This document shows, piece by piece, positions 25,051 through 34,021 of a DNA stretch of 64,000 nt. Both the position numbers and the translations under genes were made by a program. A model generated the notes under the pieces. It worked only from the letters and a program-made list of their open reading frames with translations, made no database searches and was not told where the DNA came from. Each line of letters starts with the position of its first letter. Position 1 is the first letter of the stretch. Source of the stretch: Homoserinimonas sp044769865 (GTDB lineage Bacteria > Actinomycetota > Actinomycetes > Actinomycetales > Microbacteriaceae); contig NZ_JBIZWA010000001.1 of assembly GCF_044769865.1 (NCBI RefSeq), positions 372,001 to 436,000 of the forward strand, in the 5' to 3' direction.

Positions 25051-25695
25051 TTACTCGGCAGCCTCTGCGTCGCCCTCGGCCGCAGCCTCGGTCTCAGGCT
25101 CGGCCTGGACGGTCGGGACGACGACGCTGACGACGAGCGTGTCTGCCTCGGCGACGAGCGTGACGCCCTTGGGCAGCACGATCGCGTCGGCGTTGAGGTG
25201 CGTGACAGCCTCGACGCCCTCGACGCTGATCTCAAGGCTCTCGGGGATCTCGATGGCGGGCGCCTCGATGAGGATCGTGTGCGCCTCCTGCTCGAGGGCG
25301 GTGCCGGGGGCAGCCTCGCCGACAACGTGGACGGGAACCTCGACCTGCACCTTCTCACCCTTGCGGATGACCATGAGGTCGACGTGCTCGATGAGCTGGC
25401 GCACCGGGTCCTTCTGCACGTCCTTCACGAGGCCCGTCTGGGTCTTGCCGTCGATCTCGAGCTCGAGGATGGCGTTGGCCTTGCGCAGGAGCAGCGCGGT
25501 CTCGTGGCCCGGGAGGGCGATGTGGAGGGGCTCGGTGCCGTGGCCGTAGAGCACGGCGGGGATCTTGCCGGCGGCGCGCAGACGGCGGGCGAAGCCCTTG
25601 CCGAAGTTGTCGCGCACGTCAGCGACAAGGTGGTTCGAGAGCTCGGTGGTGCTCGCGACGGACGGGCGTCCTGCGCGGCTGGTCTTCTCACCCAT
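25051..25695 (-). CDS. rplY: 50S ribosomal protein L25/general stress protein Ctc
   Basis: 214 residues: an N-terminal L25 domain that binds 5S rRNA (FGKGFARRLRAAGKIPAVLYGHG) followed by the TL5/Ctc C-terminal beta domain and an acidic Glu/Ala tail. The long two-domain form is normal for actinobacteria. The ATG is preceded by AAGGAG (about 25703-25708), so this gene, unlike many neighbours, has a leader with a Shine-Dalgarno. It leads the rplY-pth pair. Confidence 0.95.
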   Translation of the reverse strand: MGEKTSRAGRPSVASTTELSNHLVADVRDNFGKGFARRLRAAGKIPAVLYGHGTEPLHIALPGHETALLLRKANAILELEIDGKTQTGLVKDVQKDPVRQLIEHVDLMVIRKGEKVQVEVPVHVVGEAAPGTALEQEAHTILIEAPAIEIPESLEISVEGVEAVTHLNADAIVLPKGVTLVAEADTLVVSVVVPTVQAEPETEAAAEGDAEAAE

Positions 25696-25821
25696 GGTGA
25701 TTCTCCTTCTTGCGGGCCGGGCCCGCTGTCGTGTGTGGATTCAACTCGAACGCATCGGCACGACCCGAAACGGGTGGTGCTGCGTGAGGAAAGACCGAAG
25801 CCCTGCTCGCCGCGTCGATAA

Positions 25822-25839
25822 CGGATGCCGCGGCATCCG
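25822..25839. repeat. 18 bp perfect palindrome between rplY and a dehydrogenase gene
   Basis: CGGATGCCGCGGCATCCG, in the 203 bp divergent gap. It is an intergenic occurrence of the GGATGC word that is frequent in this genome. It may be an operator for either gene; no further evidence. The rest of the gap holds the two promoters and nothing else I can name. Confidence 0.5.
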
Positions 25840-25885
25840 AAACTCAGATGCCATCGGTCCCTCGCCGAAGTTCAATGGGAGAGTC

Positions 25886-25891
25886 TAGCGT
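25886..25891 (+). promoter_or_regulatory. -10 box of a leaderless promoter (hydroxyacid dehydrogenase)
   Basis: TAGCGT, 7 nt before the ATG at 25899. Confidence 0.55.
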
Positions 25892-25898
25892 AAGACGC

Positions 25899-26846
25899 AT
25901 GACTACAAGCCCCCTGCTGGTGTTGGTGCCGGACACGATGCAGGAACCGGCGCCCGTCGTGCCCGGCGCGGAGTTCCTGCGCTACGAGGCGGCGGCGCCC
26001 ATCGCCCGCGATGACGCCGACGTGCTCGTCGTCTGGGGCAACCCGGGCGAGCACATCCGCGACGCGGCCCGGCGGATGCCGCGACTCAGGCTCGTGCAGG
26101 CGCTCTCTGCCGGCACGGATGTGGTCGAGGCCGCTGGGTTCGCGCCGGAGGTGGCGATCTGCTCGGCCGCCGGGCTGCACGACCTCCCCGTGGCAGAGCA
26201 CACGCTCGCGCTCGTGCTGGCCGCGGCGCGCAGCCTGCACGTCGCCGCCCAGGCCAAGGTGGAACACCGCTGGGCCGGCGAGATCGGCGGGATGCAGCAG
26301 GAACCAAGCCCCGGCCGCTTCACGACGCTCAGGGGAGCGCGCGTGCTTCTGTGGGGCTTCGGCGGCATCGCCCGCACCCTCGCACCCCATCTCCTGGCAC
26401 TCGGCGCGAACGTGACGGGCGTGGCCCGCTCGGCGCGCACGGCCGACGGAATCCGCGTCATCGCGGTGCACGACCTCGGCACCGAGTTGCCGCACACGGA
26501 CGTGCTCATCAACATCCTCCCGGCGACGCCCGCAACCCGGCACCTCGTCAACTCGGAGGTGCTGGGCCGGCTCCCCCATCACGCCTGGCTCGTCAACGTC
26601 GGCCGTGGCGCCACGGTCGACGAGGATGCCCTCGTGCACGCCCTCCGCGCGGGCCGGCTCGGCGGGGCGGCCCTCGACGTCTTCGACACGGAGCCGCTGC
26701 CACCCGAGTCACCCCTGTGGGACGAACCGAACGTCATCATCACGCCCCACGCCGCGGGCGGTCGACCACTCGGCTCGGCCGCGCTCGTCGAACACAACGT
26801 GCGGGCGCTCCTCGACGGAGGCCCGCTGCGCAACCGCGTCGTCTGA
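25899..26846 (+). CDS. D-isomer specific 2-hydroxyacid dehydrogenase
   Basis: 315 residues. The NAD-binding core has LLWGFGGIARTLAPHLLALGA (a G-x-G-x-x-A loop). The catalytic set is visible: Arg in VNVGRGATVDE, Glu in DTEPLP and His in ITPHAAGG. Members reduce 2-ketoacids to D-2-hydroxyacids or oxidise phosphoglycerate-like substrates; this one is too divergent to name. The ATG at 25899 is preferred over an earlier in-frame start because a TAGCGT box lies 7 nt upstream. It ends 1 bp from the convergent gntK stop. Confidence 0.87.
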   Translation: MTTSPLLVLVPDTMQEPAPVVPGAEFLRYEAAAPIARDDADVLVVWGNPGEHIRDAARRMPRLRLVQALSAGTDVVEAAGFAPEVAICSAAGLHDLPVAEHTLALVLAAARSLHVAAQAKVEHRWAGEIGGMQQEPSPGRFTTLRGARVLLWGFGGIARTLAPHLLALGANVTGVARSARTADGIRVIAVHDLGTELPHTDVLINILPATPATRHLVNSEVLGRLPHHAWLVNVGRGATVDEDALVHALRAGRLGGAALDVFDTEPLPPESPLWDEPNVIITPHAAGGRPLGSAALVEHNVRALLDGGPLRNRVV

Positions 26847-26847
26847 G

Positions 26848-27360
26848 TCAGGCCTGCAACTCGCGCACAGCGGATGCCGCGGCCGCGACGACCTCGTCGA
26901 CGCCCGGCTCGATCGACACACTCGCGCCAGGCTCGTCCGTCGCGAGCGGCTCGAGCGCATCCAACTGCGACTCGAGCAGGCCGACGGGCATGAAGTGGCC
27001 AGCACGCGTGCGCAGGCGGGACTCGAGCAGTTCACGCGAGCCGTCGAGGTGCACGAAGACCGTCCGCGGCGCAGCCGCCCTGAGGCCGTCGCGGTACGAG
27101 CGGCGGAGTGCCGAGCACGCCATGACCATGCCCTGTCCCGCCTCGGCCGCCTCGGCGAGCGCCTCGCCGACACGCCTCAGCCAGGGCATCCGGTCGTCGT
27201 CATCGAGCGGGATGCCACGCGCCATCTTCTCGACATTCGCCGGCGGGTGCAGGTCGTCACCGTCGAGGAACCGCAGGTCGAGCGCCTCTGCGAGCCCCAT
27301 CCCCACGACCGATTTGCCAGACCCGCTCACACCCATGACAACGACGAGTGGTGGCTGCAT
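26848..27360 (-). CDS. gntK: Gluconokinase
   Basis: 170-residue P-loop kinase that phosphorylates gluconate to 6-phosphogluconate. Walker A GVSGSGKS is at 10-17, followed by the gluconate-binding DGDDLHPPANVEKMARGIPL region and the lid segment around RAGHFMPVGLLESQLDALE. The start at 27358-27360 has AAGGGA upstream with good spacing. It is divergent from gnd, whose enzyme consumes its product, so the two probably act together. Confidence 0.94.
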   Translation of the reverse strand: MQPPLVVVMGVSGSGKSVVGMGLAEALDLRFLDGDDLHPPANVEKMARGIPLDDDDRMPWLRRVGEALAEAAEAGQGMVMACSALRRSYRDGLRAAAPRTVFVHLDGSRELLESRLRTRAGHFMPVGLLESQLDALEPLATDEPGASVSIEPGVDEVVAAAASAVRELQA

Positions 27361-27481
27361 TGCGTTCCCTTCACCGGTGCGGAGTGCGCGCTGCACGCGG
27401 ACACACTCTCACGCTAGTTCCGATGTGAGGCCACGCAGTAGCCTTGAGCCATTCCCTTTCTCGACTTTGAGGAGCACCAGC

Positions 27482-28939
27482 GTGGCCGAACCCACCGCAG
27501 CACAGGCAAACATCGGCGTGGTCGGGATGGCGGTGATGGGCTCGAACCTCGCCCGCAACCTCGCCAGCCGTGAGGGAAACACGGTGGCGATCTACAACCG
27601 CTCCTTCGAAAAGACCCAGACTGTGCTCGACGAGCACCCCGAGGCCGGCTTCGTGCCCGCCGTGGACTACAAGGAGTTCGCGGCCGCGCTGCAGAAGCCG
27701 CGCACCGCCATCATCATGGTCAAGGCGGGAGCCGCGACGGATGCGGTGATCACCGAGCTGACCGAGGTCTTCGAGCCCGGCGACATCATCGTCGACGGTG
27801 GTAACGCCCTCTTCACCGACACCATCCGTCGCGAGCGCACCGTGCGTGAGACGGGCATCAACTTCGTCGGCGCCGGCATCTCGGGCGGCGAGGAGGGTGC
27901 CCTCAACGGCCCCTCGATCATGCCGGGCGGCAGCGCCGAGGCCTGGGAGACGCTCGGCCCCATCCTCAAGTCCATCGCCGCGGTCGCCGACGGCGAGCCC
28001 TGCGTGACGCACGTGGGCACCGATGGCGCCGGGCACTTCGTGAAGATGGTGCACAACGGCATCGAGTACGCGGACATGCAGCTCATCGCGGAGGCCTACG
28101 ACCTCATCCGCCGCGGCACGGGCAAGTCGCCCGCCGAGATCGCGGAGATCTTCGAGGAGTGGAACACGGGCGAGCTCGAGAGCTACCTCATCGAGATCAC
28201 GGCCGAGGTGCTGCGCCAGGTCGACGCCAAGACGGGCGAGCCCCTCGTCGACGTCATCAAGGACGAGGCCGGCGCCAAGGGCACGGGTGCCTGGACCGTG
28301 CAGACGGCCCTCGACCTGGGCGTGCCCGTCTCCGGCATCGCCGAGGCGGTCTTCGCCCGCTCGCTCTCCTCGAGCCGCGCCAGCCGCGACGCGGCCGCGA
28401 ACCTGCCGGGCCCCGATGAGACCTTCGAAGTCACGGATGCCGCGGACTTCATCGAAGACGTGCGCCTGGCCCTCTTCGCCTCCAAGATCGTCGCCTACAG
28501 CCAGGGCTTCGACGAGATCGTCGCGGGCGCACGCCAGTACGACTGGGACATCGACCTGGGCGAGATCGCCCGCATCTGGAAGGCCGGCTGCATCATCCGC
28601 GCCCAGTTCCTCGGCCGCATCACGGAGGCCTACCTGGAGGACCCGCGCCTCGGCTCGCTCCTCACCGCCCCGTACTTCACCGACGCGATCGCCCGCGCAC
28701 AGAAGTCCTGGCGCCGCGTCGTGATCGCGGCAGCGCAGGCGGGCATCCCCTCCCCCGCGTTCTCCTCGTCACTCGCCTACTACGACGGACTGCGCGCCGA
28801 GCGCCTGCCCGCCGCCCTCATCCAGGGCCAGCGCGACTTCTTCGGCGCCCACACCTACAAGCGCATCGACGCCGAGGGCACCTTCCACACGCAGTGGAGC
28901 GGTGACCGCAGCGAGATCGAGGCCGAGGACACCCACTAG
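27482..28939 (+). CDS. gnd: 6-phosphogluconate dehydrogenase, decarboxylating
   Basis: 485-residue enzyme producing ribulose 5-phosphate and NADPH. The N-terminal NADP fold has VVGMAVMGSNLARN. The signature VGAGISGGEEGA is followed by the catalytic Lys in HFVKMVHNGIEY, and the C-terminal tail wraps over the partner subunit (HTQW near the end). GTG start at 27482 with GAGGAG about 8 nt upstream. It lies 121 bp from the divergent gntK and 2 bp before a GNAT gene. Confidence 0.96.
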   Translation: MAEPTAAQANIGVVGMAVMGSNLARNLASREGNTVAIYNRSFEKTQTVLDEHPEAGFVPAVDYKEFAAALQKPRTAIIMVKAGAATDAVITELTEVFEPGDIIVDGGNALFTDTIRRERTVRETGINFVGAGISGGEEGALNGPSIMPGGSAEAWETLGPILKSIAAVADGEPCVTHVGTDGAGHFVKMVHNGIEYADMQLIAEAYDLIRRGTGKSPAEIAEIFEEWNTGELESYLIEITAEVLRQVDAKTGEPLVDVIKDEAGAKGTGAWTVQTALDLGVPVSGIAEAVFARSLSSSRASRDAAANLPGPDETFEVTDAADFIEDVRLALFASKIVAYSQGFDEIVAGARQYDWDIDLGEIARIWKAGCIIRAQFLGRITEAYLEDPRLGSLLTAPYFTDAIARAQKSWRRVVIAAAQAGIPSPAFSSSLAYYDGLRAERLPAALIQGQRDFFGAHTYKRIDAEGTFHTQWSGDRSEIEAEDTH

Positions 28940-28941
28940 GC

Positions 28942-29421
28942 ATGTCGCTGTCGCACATCCCCCGCCCGGCCCTCGAGCGAGACATCCCCGAGATGCTCGC
29001 GCTCATCCAGGACCTCGCCGAGTACGAGCGCGAACCGGATGCCGTCAAGACGAGCGAGGACGACCTGCGTCGCGCGCTCTTCGGCGAGCATCCGACCGTC
29101 TTCGCCCACGTGGTCGACGGCGACGAGGAACGCCTCGCCGGCATGGCGATCTGGTTCCTGACCTTCTCTACCTGGGAAGGGGTCAACGGCATCCACCTCG
29201 AGGACCTCTACGTGCGCGAAGAGTTCCGCGGGCGCGGCTACGGCCGCCAGCTCCTCGCGACCCTTGCGGCCGTGTGCGTCGAGCGTGGCTACGCCCGGCT
29301 CGAGTGGCAGGTACTCGACTGGAATGAGCCCGCCATCGGCTTCTACAAGAACCTCGGCGCCGAGCCCATGGACGAGTGGACGACATTCCGCCTCAGCGGC
29401 GACGCGCTGCGCAGCCAGTAA
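28942..29421 (+). CDS. GNAT family N-acetyltransferase (diamine acetyltransferase-like)
   Basis: 159 residues with the acetyl-CoA loop RGRGYGRQLL in EEFRGRGYGRQLLATLA and the C-terminal DWNEPAIGFYKNLGA segment typical of spermidine/spermine acetyltransferase-like proteins. It starts 2 bp after gnd and probably shares its transcript. The substrate is inferred only loosely from the family. Confidence 0.87.
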   Translation: MSLSHIPRPALERDIPEMLALIQDLAEYEREPDAVKTSEDDLRRALFGEHPTVFAHVVDGDEERLAGMAIWFLTFSTWEGVNGIHLEDLYVREEFRGRGYGRQLLATLAAVCVERGYARLEWQVLDWNEPAIGFYKNLGAEPMDEWTTFRLSGDALRSQ

Positions 29422-29425
29422 GCCC

Positions 29426-29800
29426 ATGGTCGACGACGAGCATCCCGAACTCTCGGGCTACGAACCCTACGAAGAGCGCCCAATTCGTAGCGGACGACGG
29501 ATGCTGCTGCTCCGCCTCGTCGTGCTGCTCGCGGTGCTCGGGCTCGTGCTCCCCGGCATCATCACGACCGTGAGCCTCGGCGCGAGCAACGCCGAGCGGG
29601 CCTGCTCCTACCGCGGCAGCATCATGATGCCCGGCGCGGCCCGCTACGAGGCGCGCTGGGAACTCTTCGGCCCCGGCGGCATTGGCTGGGAGTGCTACGC
29701 GACCGACCGCAACGGAGACCGCCTGCACGTCGACTCGATGGGACTCATCCCCGTCGCGCCGGGCCCCGGGGTCACGCCCGTCGACACGCGCGACACCTAG
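29426..29800 (+). CDS. Small membrane protein of unknown function
   Basis: 124 residues, not recognised. An acidic, Tyr-containing N-terminus (about 1-20) is followed by one membrane helix (about 27-50, LLLRLVVLLAVLGLVLP) and a short extracytoplasmic domain with two Cys (CSYRG and WECYATD) that could form a disulfide. It begins 4 bp after the GNAT gene. Its stop shares a CTAG with the convergent CoA-transferase gene. Confidence 0.7.
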   Translation: MVDDEHPELSGYEPYEERPIRSGRRMLLLRLVVLLAVLGLVLPGIITTVSLGASNAERACSYRGSIMMPGAARYEARWELFGPGGIGWECYATDRNGDRLHVDSMGLIPVAPGPGVTPVDTRDT

Positions 29801-31203
29801 GCGGCGGGGGAACCCCACTCCGCGGCATCCGAGCCCAGGGGCTTCGGGATGCGCTCAAAGCCGAAGTTGATCTCGTCGAAGCGGGCCGGTGGAGGCAGCA
29901 GTTCGGCGGCGCCCCACTGCGTGCCGATCATCGTGCAGGGGCCGTTCCACTGATCGAAGACACCGTCGGTCGGCTGGTCGCCGCCGGAGACGAGGGCCTC
30001 CGCCACGCGCGCGAGCGAGGTGCGGGTCGACGAGCCAGCGCCATCGCGCACGAGTTCGACGACACCCCGAAGCACGGATGCCGCGAGCAGGTAGCCGGTG
30101 GCATGGTCGAGCGCCTGCACGGGCAGCTGCTGGGGACGCTCCTCCCACGTGGCGACCATGCCGCGGTGTGAGATGCCGCTCGCCATCTGCACGACACTGT
30201 CGAAACCGCGGCGCTCGCGCCAGGGGCCCGAGAAACCGAAGGCCGTGAGGGATGCCTCCACGAGGCCGGGCCGCAGCCGCTGGCGGGTGCCCGCATCGAG
30301 CCCGAGACGATCGAGGGCGCCGTCGCGGTAGCCGTGCACGAGCACATCCGCCTCAGCGAGCAGGGCTTTGAGACGCTCGAGCCCCTCGGGCGTGCGGGCA
30401 TCGAGTCGCGCCGTGCGCTTGCCGAGCGTCATGTTCGGCACGATCGCCGGTTCATCCCAGTCGGGCGGGTCGACCCGAAGCACGTCAGCGCCGAGGCCCG
30501 CGAGGAACCGGGTCGCAACCGGCCCCGCCAGCACGCGCGTGAGGTCGAGCACGCGCAGGCCCGCGAGCGGTCGTTCGACGGTCGGCCGCCAGTGCTCGCC
30601 AACAGCACCCGCCGAACCCCGGTCGCGGTGCAGGAGCGGCTCGCTCGCGACCGCCGCGCCCTGCGGGTGGGCACGCCACTCCTCGCGGGTGCGCATCGCG
30701 GCGGAGACCCCGCCCGCCTCGACGACCGCCTCCTCCAACTCGAATGCGTCCCAACGGCCCACAAGGCGCCTCACATCAGCGGGGTCGGTCGCTTCGGTTG
30801 CCCCCAAGACCCGCAGCGCCGCGGCGCGATGGTGCGACGCATTCGTGTGCAGGCGCACCCAGCCGCCCCGGGCCGCCCGGTAGTTGCGCGTGTAGGGGTC
30901 CCAGACGGGCGGCACCGACCACCCGGCCGGCCGCACGGCCGAACCGAACCACGCGGATGCGAGCAGTCGGTTGACGCTGACCCGCGGTTCCGCGCCGCCC
31001 ACGAGCGCCCCGAGTTCCGTCGCCGCGAGCCCTGCAACGCCGATGGATGCCGCGGCCAACGCCGAGACACGGAACGCCGACGGAAGGTCGCCGATACCGG
31101 TCACCCGAAGGCCGGGGAGCAGGGCATCCGCCCCTCCCAGGGCCGCCCAGAACTCTGCGGCGAACGGCACCGCCTCGTGCCCCTCAACTGGCCCGGTGCC
31201 CAC
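29797..31203 (-). CDS. CaiB/BaiF-type (family III) CoA-transferase with rearranged halves
   Basis: 468 residues. The usual N-terminal signature of this family, PLAGLRVLDLTRVLAGPVAT...LGADVLRVDPP, is found at about 212-246 instead of near residue 5. The first 200 residues resemble the later part of a family member (GGWVRLHTNASHHRAAALRVLG, VEEAGGVSAAMRTREEW-like). The order suggests a circular permutation or a fusion of two decayed copies. GTG at 31203 follows a G-rich AGAGGGGG; a second in-frame GTG at 31170 is possible. It is 30 bp downstream of prs. Substrate unknown. Confidence 0.8.
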   Translation of the reverse strand: MGTGPVEGHEAVPFAAEFWAALGGADALLPGLRVTGIGDLPSAFRVSALAAASIGVAGLAATELGALVGGAEPRVSVNRLLASAWFGSAVRPAGWSVPPVWDPYTRNYRAARGGWVRLHTNASHHRAAALRVLGATEATDPADVRRLVGRWDAFELEEAVVEAGGVSAAMRTREEWRAHPQGAAVASEPLLHRDRGSAGAVGEHWRPTVERPLAGLRVLDLTRVLAGPVATRFLAGLGADVLRVDPPDWDEPAIVPNMTLGKRTARLDARTPEGLERLKALLAEADVLVHGYRDGALDRLGLDAGTRQRLRPGLVEASLTAFGFSGPWRERRGFDSVVQMASGISHRGMVATWEERPQQLPVQALDHATGYLLAASVLRGVVELVRDGAGSSTRTSLARVAEALVSGGDQPTDGVFDQWNGPCTMIGTQWGAAELLPPPARFDEINFGFERIPKPLGSDAAEWGSPAA

Positions 31204-31233
31204 CGGCGACCCGCCCCCTCTCGTGCGTGACGT

Positions 31234-32211
31234 TTACGCGGCGCCGTCGAACATCGACGTCACCGAACCATCGCTGAAGACCTCGTGGATGGCGCCCGCG
31301 ATGAGCGGGGCGATCGGGAGGACCGTCAGCTTCGGGAAGATCTTCTCGGGCGTCAACGGCAGGGTGTCGGTCACGACGACCTCGTCGATGAAGTCAGCCT
31401 GCAGGCGCTCCGCCGCGGGGTGCGAGAACACCGCGTGCGTCGCCGCAACCACGACATTCTTGGCACCGGCCTTCTTGAGCGCCTCCGCGGCCTTGGCGAT
31501 CGTGCCGCCCGTGTCGATCAGGTCGTCGACGAGCAAGCACGTGCGCCCAGCAACCTCACCGACGATCTCGTGCACAGAAACCTCGTTGGCGACGCGCGGG
31601 TCGCGACGCTTGTGGATGATCGCAAGCGGGGCATCCAACTTGTCGCTCCAGATGTCAGCGACGCGAACGCGGCCCATGTCGGGCGAGACGACCGTGAGCG
31701 TCTCGTTGTCGAGCTTCTCCTTGAAGTACTTGAGCAGCACCGGCATCGCGAAGAGGTGATCGACGGGGCCGTCGAAGAAGCCCTGGATCTGTGCGGCATG
31801 CAGGTCGACGCTCATGATGCGGTCGGCGCCGGCAGCCTTGAAGAGGTCGGCGACGAGGCGGGCCGAGATGGGCTCGCGGCCACGACCCTTCTTGTCCTGA
31901 CGCGCGTAGGGGTAGAAGGGTGCGACGACCGTGATGCGCTTCGCCGAGGCGCGCTTGAGCGCGTCGACCATGATGAGCTGCTCCATAAGCCACTCGTTGA
32001 TCGGGGTCGTGTGCGACTGGATGACGAAGGCGTCGCATCCACGCACGCTCTCGCTGTAGCGGGCGTAGATCTCACCGTTCGCGAAGGTGCGCGTCTCGGT
32101 GTGCACCAGCTCGGTGTCGAGTTCGCGGGCGATGTCCTCCGCCAACTGTGGGTGTGCGCGGCCCGTGACAAGCACAAGCTTCTTCTGTCCGTTGACGGTG
32201 ATCTCGGACAA
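31234..32211 (-). CDS. prs: Ribose-phosphate pyrophosphokinase (PRPP synthase)
   Basis: 325 residues making PRPP from ribose 5-phosphate and ATP. The ATP-binding FYPYARQDKKGRGREPISA segment, Mg-binding VDLHAAQIQGFF and the PRPP loop DDLIDTGGT are intact. The start is a TTG at 32209-32211 (LSEITVNGQKK), since no ATG or GTG fits. It lies 45 bp downstream of glmU, a conserved actinobacterial pair. It uses the pentose phosphate output of gnd. Confidence 0.96.
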   Translation of the reverse strand: MSEITVNGQKKLVLVTGRAHPQLAEDIARELDTELVHTETRTFANGEIYARYSESVRGCDAFVIQSHTTPINEWLMEQLIMVDALKRASAKRITVVAPFYPYARQDKKGRGREPISARLVADLFKAAGADRIMSVDLHAAQIQGFFDGPVDHLFAMPVLLKYFKEKLDNETLTVVSPDMGRVRVADIWSDKLDAPLAIIHKRRDPRVANEVSVHEIVGEVAGRTCLLVDDLIDTGGTIAKAAEALKKAGAKNVVVAATHAVFSHPAAERLQADFIDEVVVTDTLPLTPEKIFPKLTVLPIAPLIAGAIHEVFSDGSVTSMFDGAA

Positions 32212-32256
32212 GTCCGCTCGCTCTCTGCCGGTGTGGCCCCAACGGGACCGTGGTTC

Positions 32257-33696
32257 TCAGGCCTCGTCGACCGCCCCACCGGATGCCTCGGCCGCCTCAG
32301 CCGCCGCGGAACCCGGCCTGTTGGTGCCGACCCAACCTGCCATGTTGCGCTGTGGAGCCACGCTGATCGCCAGCGCGCCCGCCGGAATGTCTTTGCGGAC
32401 CACCGTGCCGGCACCTGTATAGGCTCCGTCTCCAATCCTAACGGGCGCGACGAAGACGTTGTGCGAACCGGTGCGCACGTGCGACCCCACGATCGTGCGG
32501 TGCTTGTTGACGCCGTCGTAGTTCGCAGTGATCGTGCCGGCGCCCACGTTCGAGCCGACGCCCACCTCGGTGTCGCCGATGTAGCTGAGGTGCGGCACCT
32601 TGCTGCCGTCGCCGATGTTCGCGTTCTTCGTCTCCACGAAGGTGCCAATCTTGCCGTCGGCCCCGAGGACAGTGCCCGGCCGCAGGTAGGCGAAGGGGCC
32701 GACACTCGCGCCCGCGCCGATGACCGCAAGCGTGGCATCCGTGCGCTTGACGACGGCGTTCTCGCCGACCTCGCAGTCGACGAGGGTCGTGTCAGGGCCG
32801 ACGATCGCGCCGCGCTCGATCTTCGTCGCCCCACGGATCTGGGTGCCCGGCAACAGCTCGACATCCTCGGCCAGCGTGGCATCCGCGTCGATCCACACCG
32901 AGGCCGGGTCGAGGATCGTCACGCCCGCGACCTGCCAGCGACGGATGATGCGGGCGTTCAGCTCCCGCGCCGCCGCCGCCAACTGCACCCTGTCGTTGAT
33001 GCCCGCGACGAGCCATGGGTCGCGCACCGAAACCGCCTCGATGCGGCCGCCCGACTGCCGGATCACAGCCGCGGCATCCGTCAGGTACTTCTCCCGCTGC
33101 GCGTTCTGCGTGCCCACCTGGCGAAGAGCCTCCCGCAGGGGACCCGCCGAGAAGACATAGACGCCCGCGTTGACCTCGCGCACCGCAAGCTGCTCAGACG
33201 ACGCGTCCTTGTGCTCCACAATGGCCTCGAAGAGGCCATCCGCCGAACGGACGATGCGACCGAAACCAGACGGGTCATCGAGGATCGCCGACAGCATCGT
33301 CAGCGCGTTGCCTTCATGCTGGTGCGCCGACACCAGCGAGCGCAGGGTCGCCGCATCCAGGAGCGGGACATCCGCGCTCAGCACCACGACACGACCCTCG
33401 AACTCAGCCGGCAGCGCCTCCAGGGCAACCTCGACCGCGCGGCCGGTGCCCGGCACCTCGTCCTGGTCAACGATGATCGCGTTCGGGGACCGGCGCAGCA
33501 CCTCGCCAGACACCGCCTCCCGCTCGTGGCGCACGACCGTGAGGATGTGGGCCGCACCCAGCTCCTCCGCCGTCGACAACACGTGGCCCACGAGCGGCAC
33601 ACCCGCGAGGGCATGCAGCACCTTCGCCTTCGCCGACTTCATGCGGGTGCCCTGGCCGGCCGCCAGGATGATGACGGCGAGAGACTGGTCGGTCAT
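32257..33696 (-). CDS. glmU: Bifunctional UDP-GlcNAc pyrophosphorylase/GlcN-1-P acetyltransferase
   Basis: 479 residues making UDP-GlcNAc for peptidoglycan and surface glycans. The N-terminal nucleotidyltransferase has LAAGQGTRMKSAKAKVLH. The C-terminal half is a left-handed beta-helix with hexapeptide repeats (GPFAYLRPGTVLG, GVGSNVGAGTITANYDG) and ends in a low-complexity Ala/Glu tail. The ATG at 33694-33696 has AAGGAG about 10 nt upstream. It is transcribed towards prs. Confidence 0.96.
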   Translation of the reverse strand: MTDQSLAVIILAAGQGTRMKSAKAKVLHALAGVPLVGHVLSTAEELGAAHILTVVRHEREAVSGEVLRRSPNAIIVDQDEVPGTGRAVEVALEALPAEFEGRVVVLSADVPLLDAATLRSLVSAHQHEGNALTMLSAILDDPSGFGRIVRSADGLFEAIVEHKDASSEQLAVREVNAGVYVFSAGPLREALRQVGTQNAQREKYLTDAAAVIRQSGGRIEAVSVRDPWLVAGINDRVQLAAAARELNARIIRRWQVAGVTILDPASVWIDADATLAEDVELLPGTQIRGATKIERGAIVGPDTTLVDCEVGENAVVKRTDATLAVIGAGASVGPFAYLRPGTVLGADGKIGTFVETKNANIGDGSKVPHLSYIGDTEVGVGSNVGAGTITANYDGVNKHRTIVGSHVRTGSHNVFVAPVRIGDGAYTGAGTVVRKDIPAGALAISVAPQRNMAGWVGTNRPGSAAAEAAEASGGAVDEA

Positions 33697-33775
33697 GGGT
33701 TGGGGGCTCCTTGTTGTCACGCTCGTTCACGCTGAGGGCATCTCGCACTCAGGATTGCGAGTGTCCTTCCGGGCT

Positions 33776-33844
33776 GAAAACTAATCCGCCTGCGGCGGAT
33801 GCGCTCCGCGCACGGAGCCGGTTGAGATCGCTCCGCGATTTCAA
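33776..33844 (-). terminator. Three consecutive hairpins downstream of tRNA-Gln
   Basis: In the order transcribed on the minus strand: a 10 bp stem with one G-U pair (33822-33844) one base after the tRNA CCA, a 6 bp stem GCTCCG/CGGAGC (33803-33818), and a 7 bp stem ATCCGCC/GGCGGAT (33784-33800) followed by TTAGTTTT. The last looks like a genuine intrinsic terminator; the first two may help 3' processing of the tRNA. Confidence 0.7.
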
Positions 33845-33845
33845 C

Positions 33846-33920
33846 TGGCTCCGCCCCCAGGATTCGAACCTGGTCCTAACAGTTCCAAAGACTGCCGTGC
33901 TGCCGTTACACCAGGGCGGA
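33846..33920 (-). tRNA. tRNA-Gln(UUG), CCA encoded
   Basis: A 72 nt cloverleaf plus encoded CCA (33846-33848). Acceptor TCCGCCC/GGGCGGA with discriminator G73, anticodon loop CTTTGGA giving TTG, short variable loop, T arm CCAGG-TTCGAAT-CCTGG. The position between glmU and the MarR gene matches related actinobacteria. Confidence 0.96.
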
Positions 33921-34008
33921 CCGTGCCACCCCCACAATGCACGGGCGGACACGAGAGACAAGTCTGCCAGAAGAGAACCAAAGGAAACCGCCAAGATCCG
34001 CCGCTCGG

Positions 34009-34014
34009 GATAAT
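34009..34014 (+). promoter_or_regulatory. -10 box of a leaderless promoter (MarR gene)
   Basis: GATAAT, 7 nt before the ATG at 34022. It favours this ATG over the one at 34013, which would overlap the box. Confidence 0.6.
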
Positions 34015-34021
34015 GGTGACC

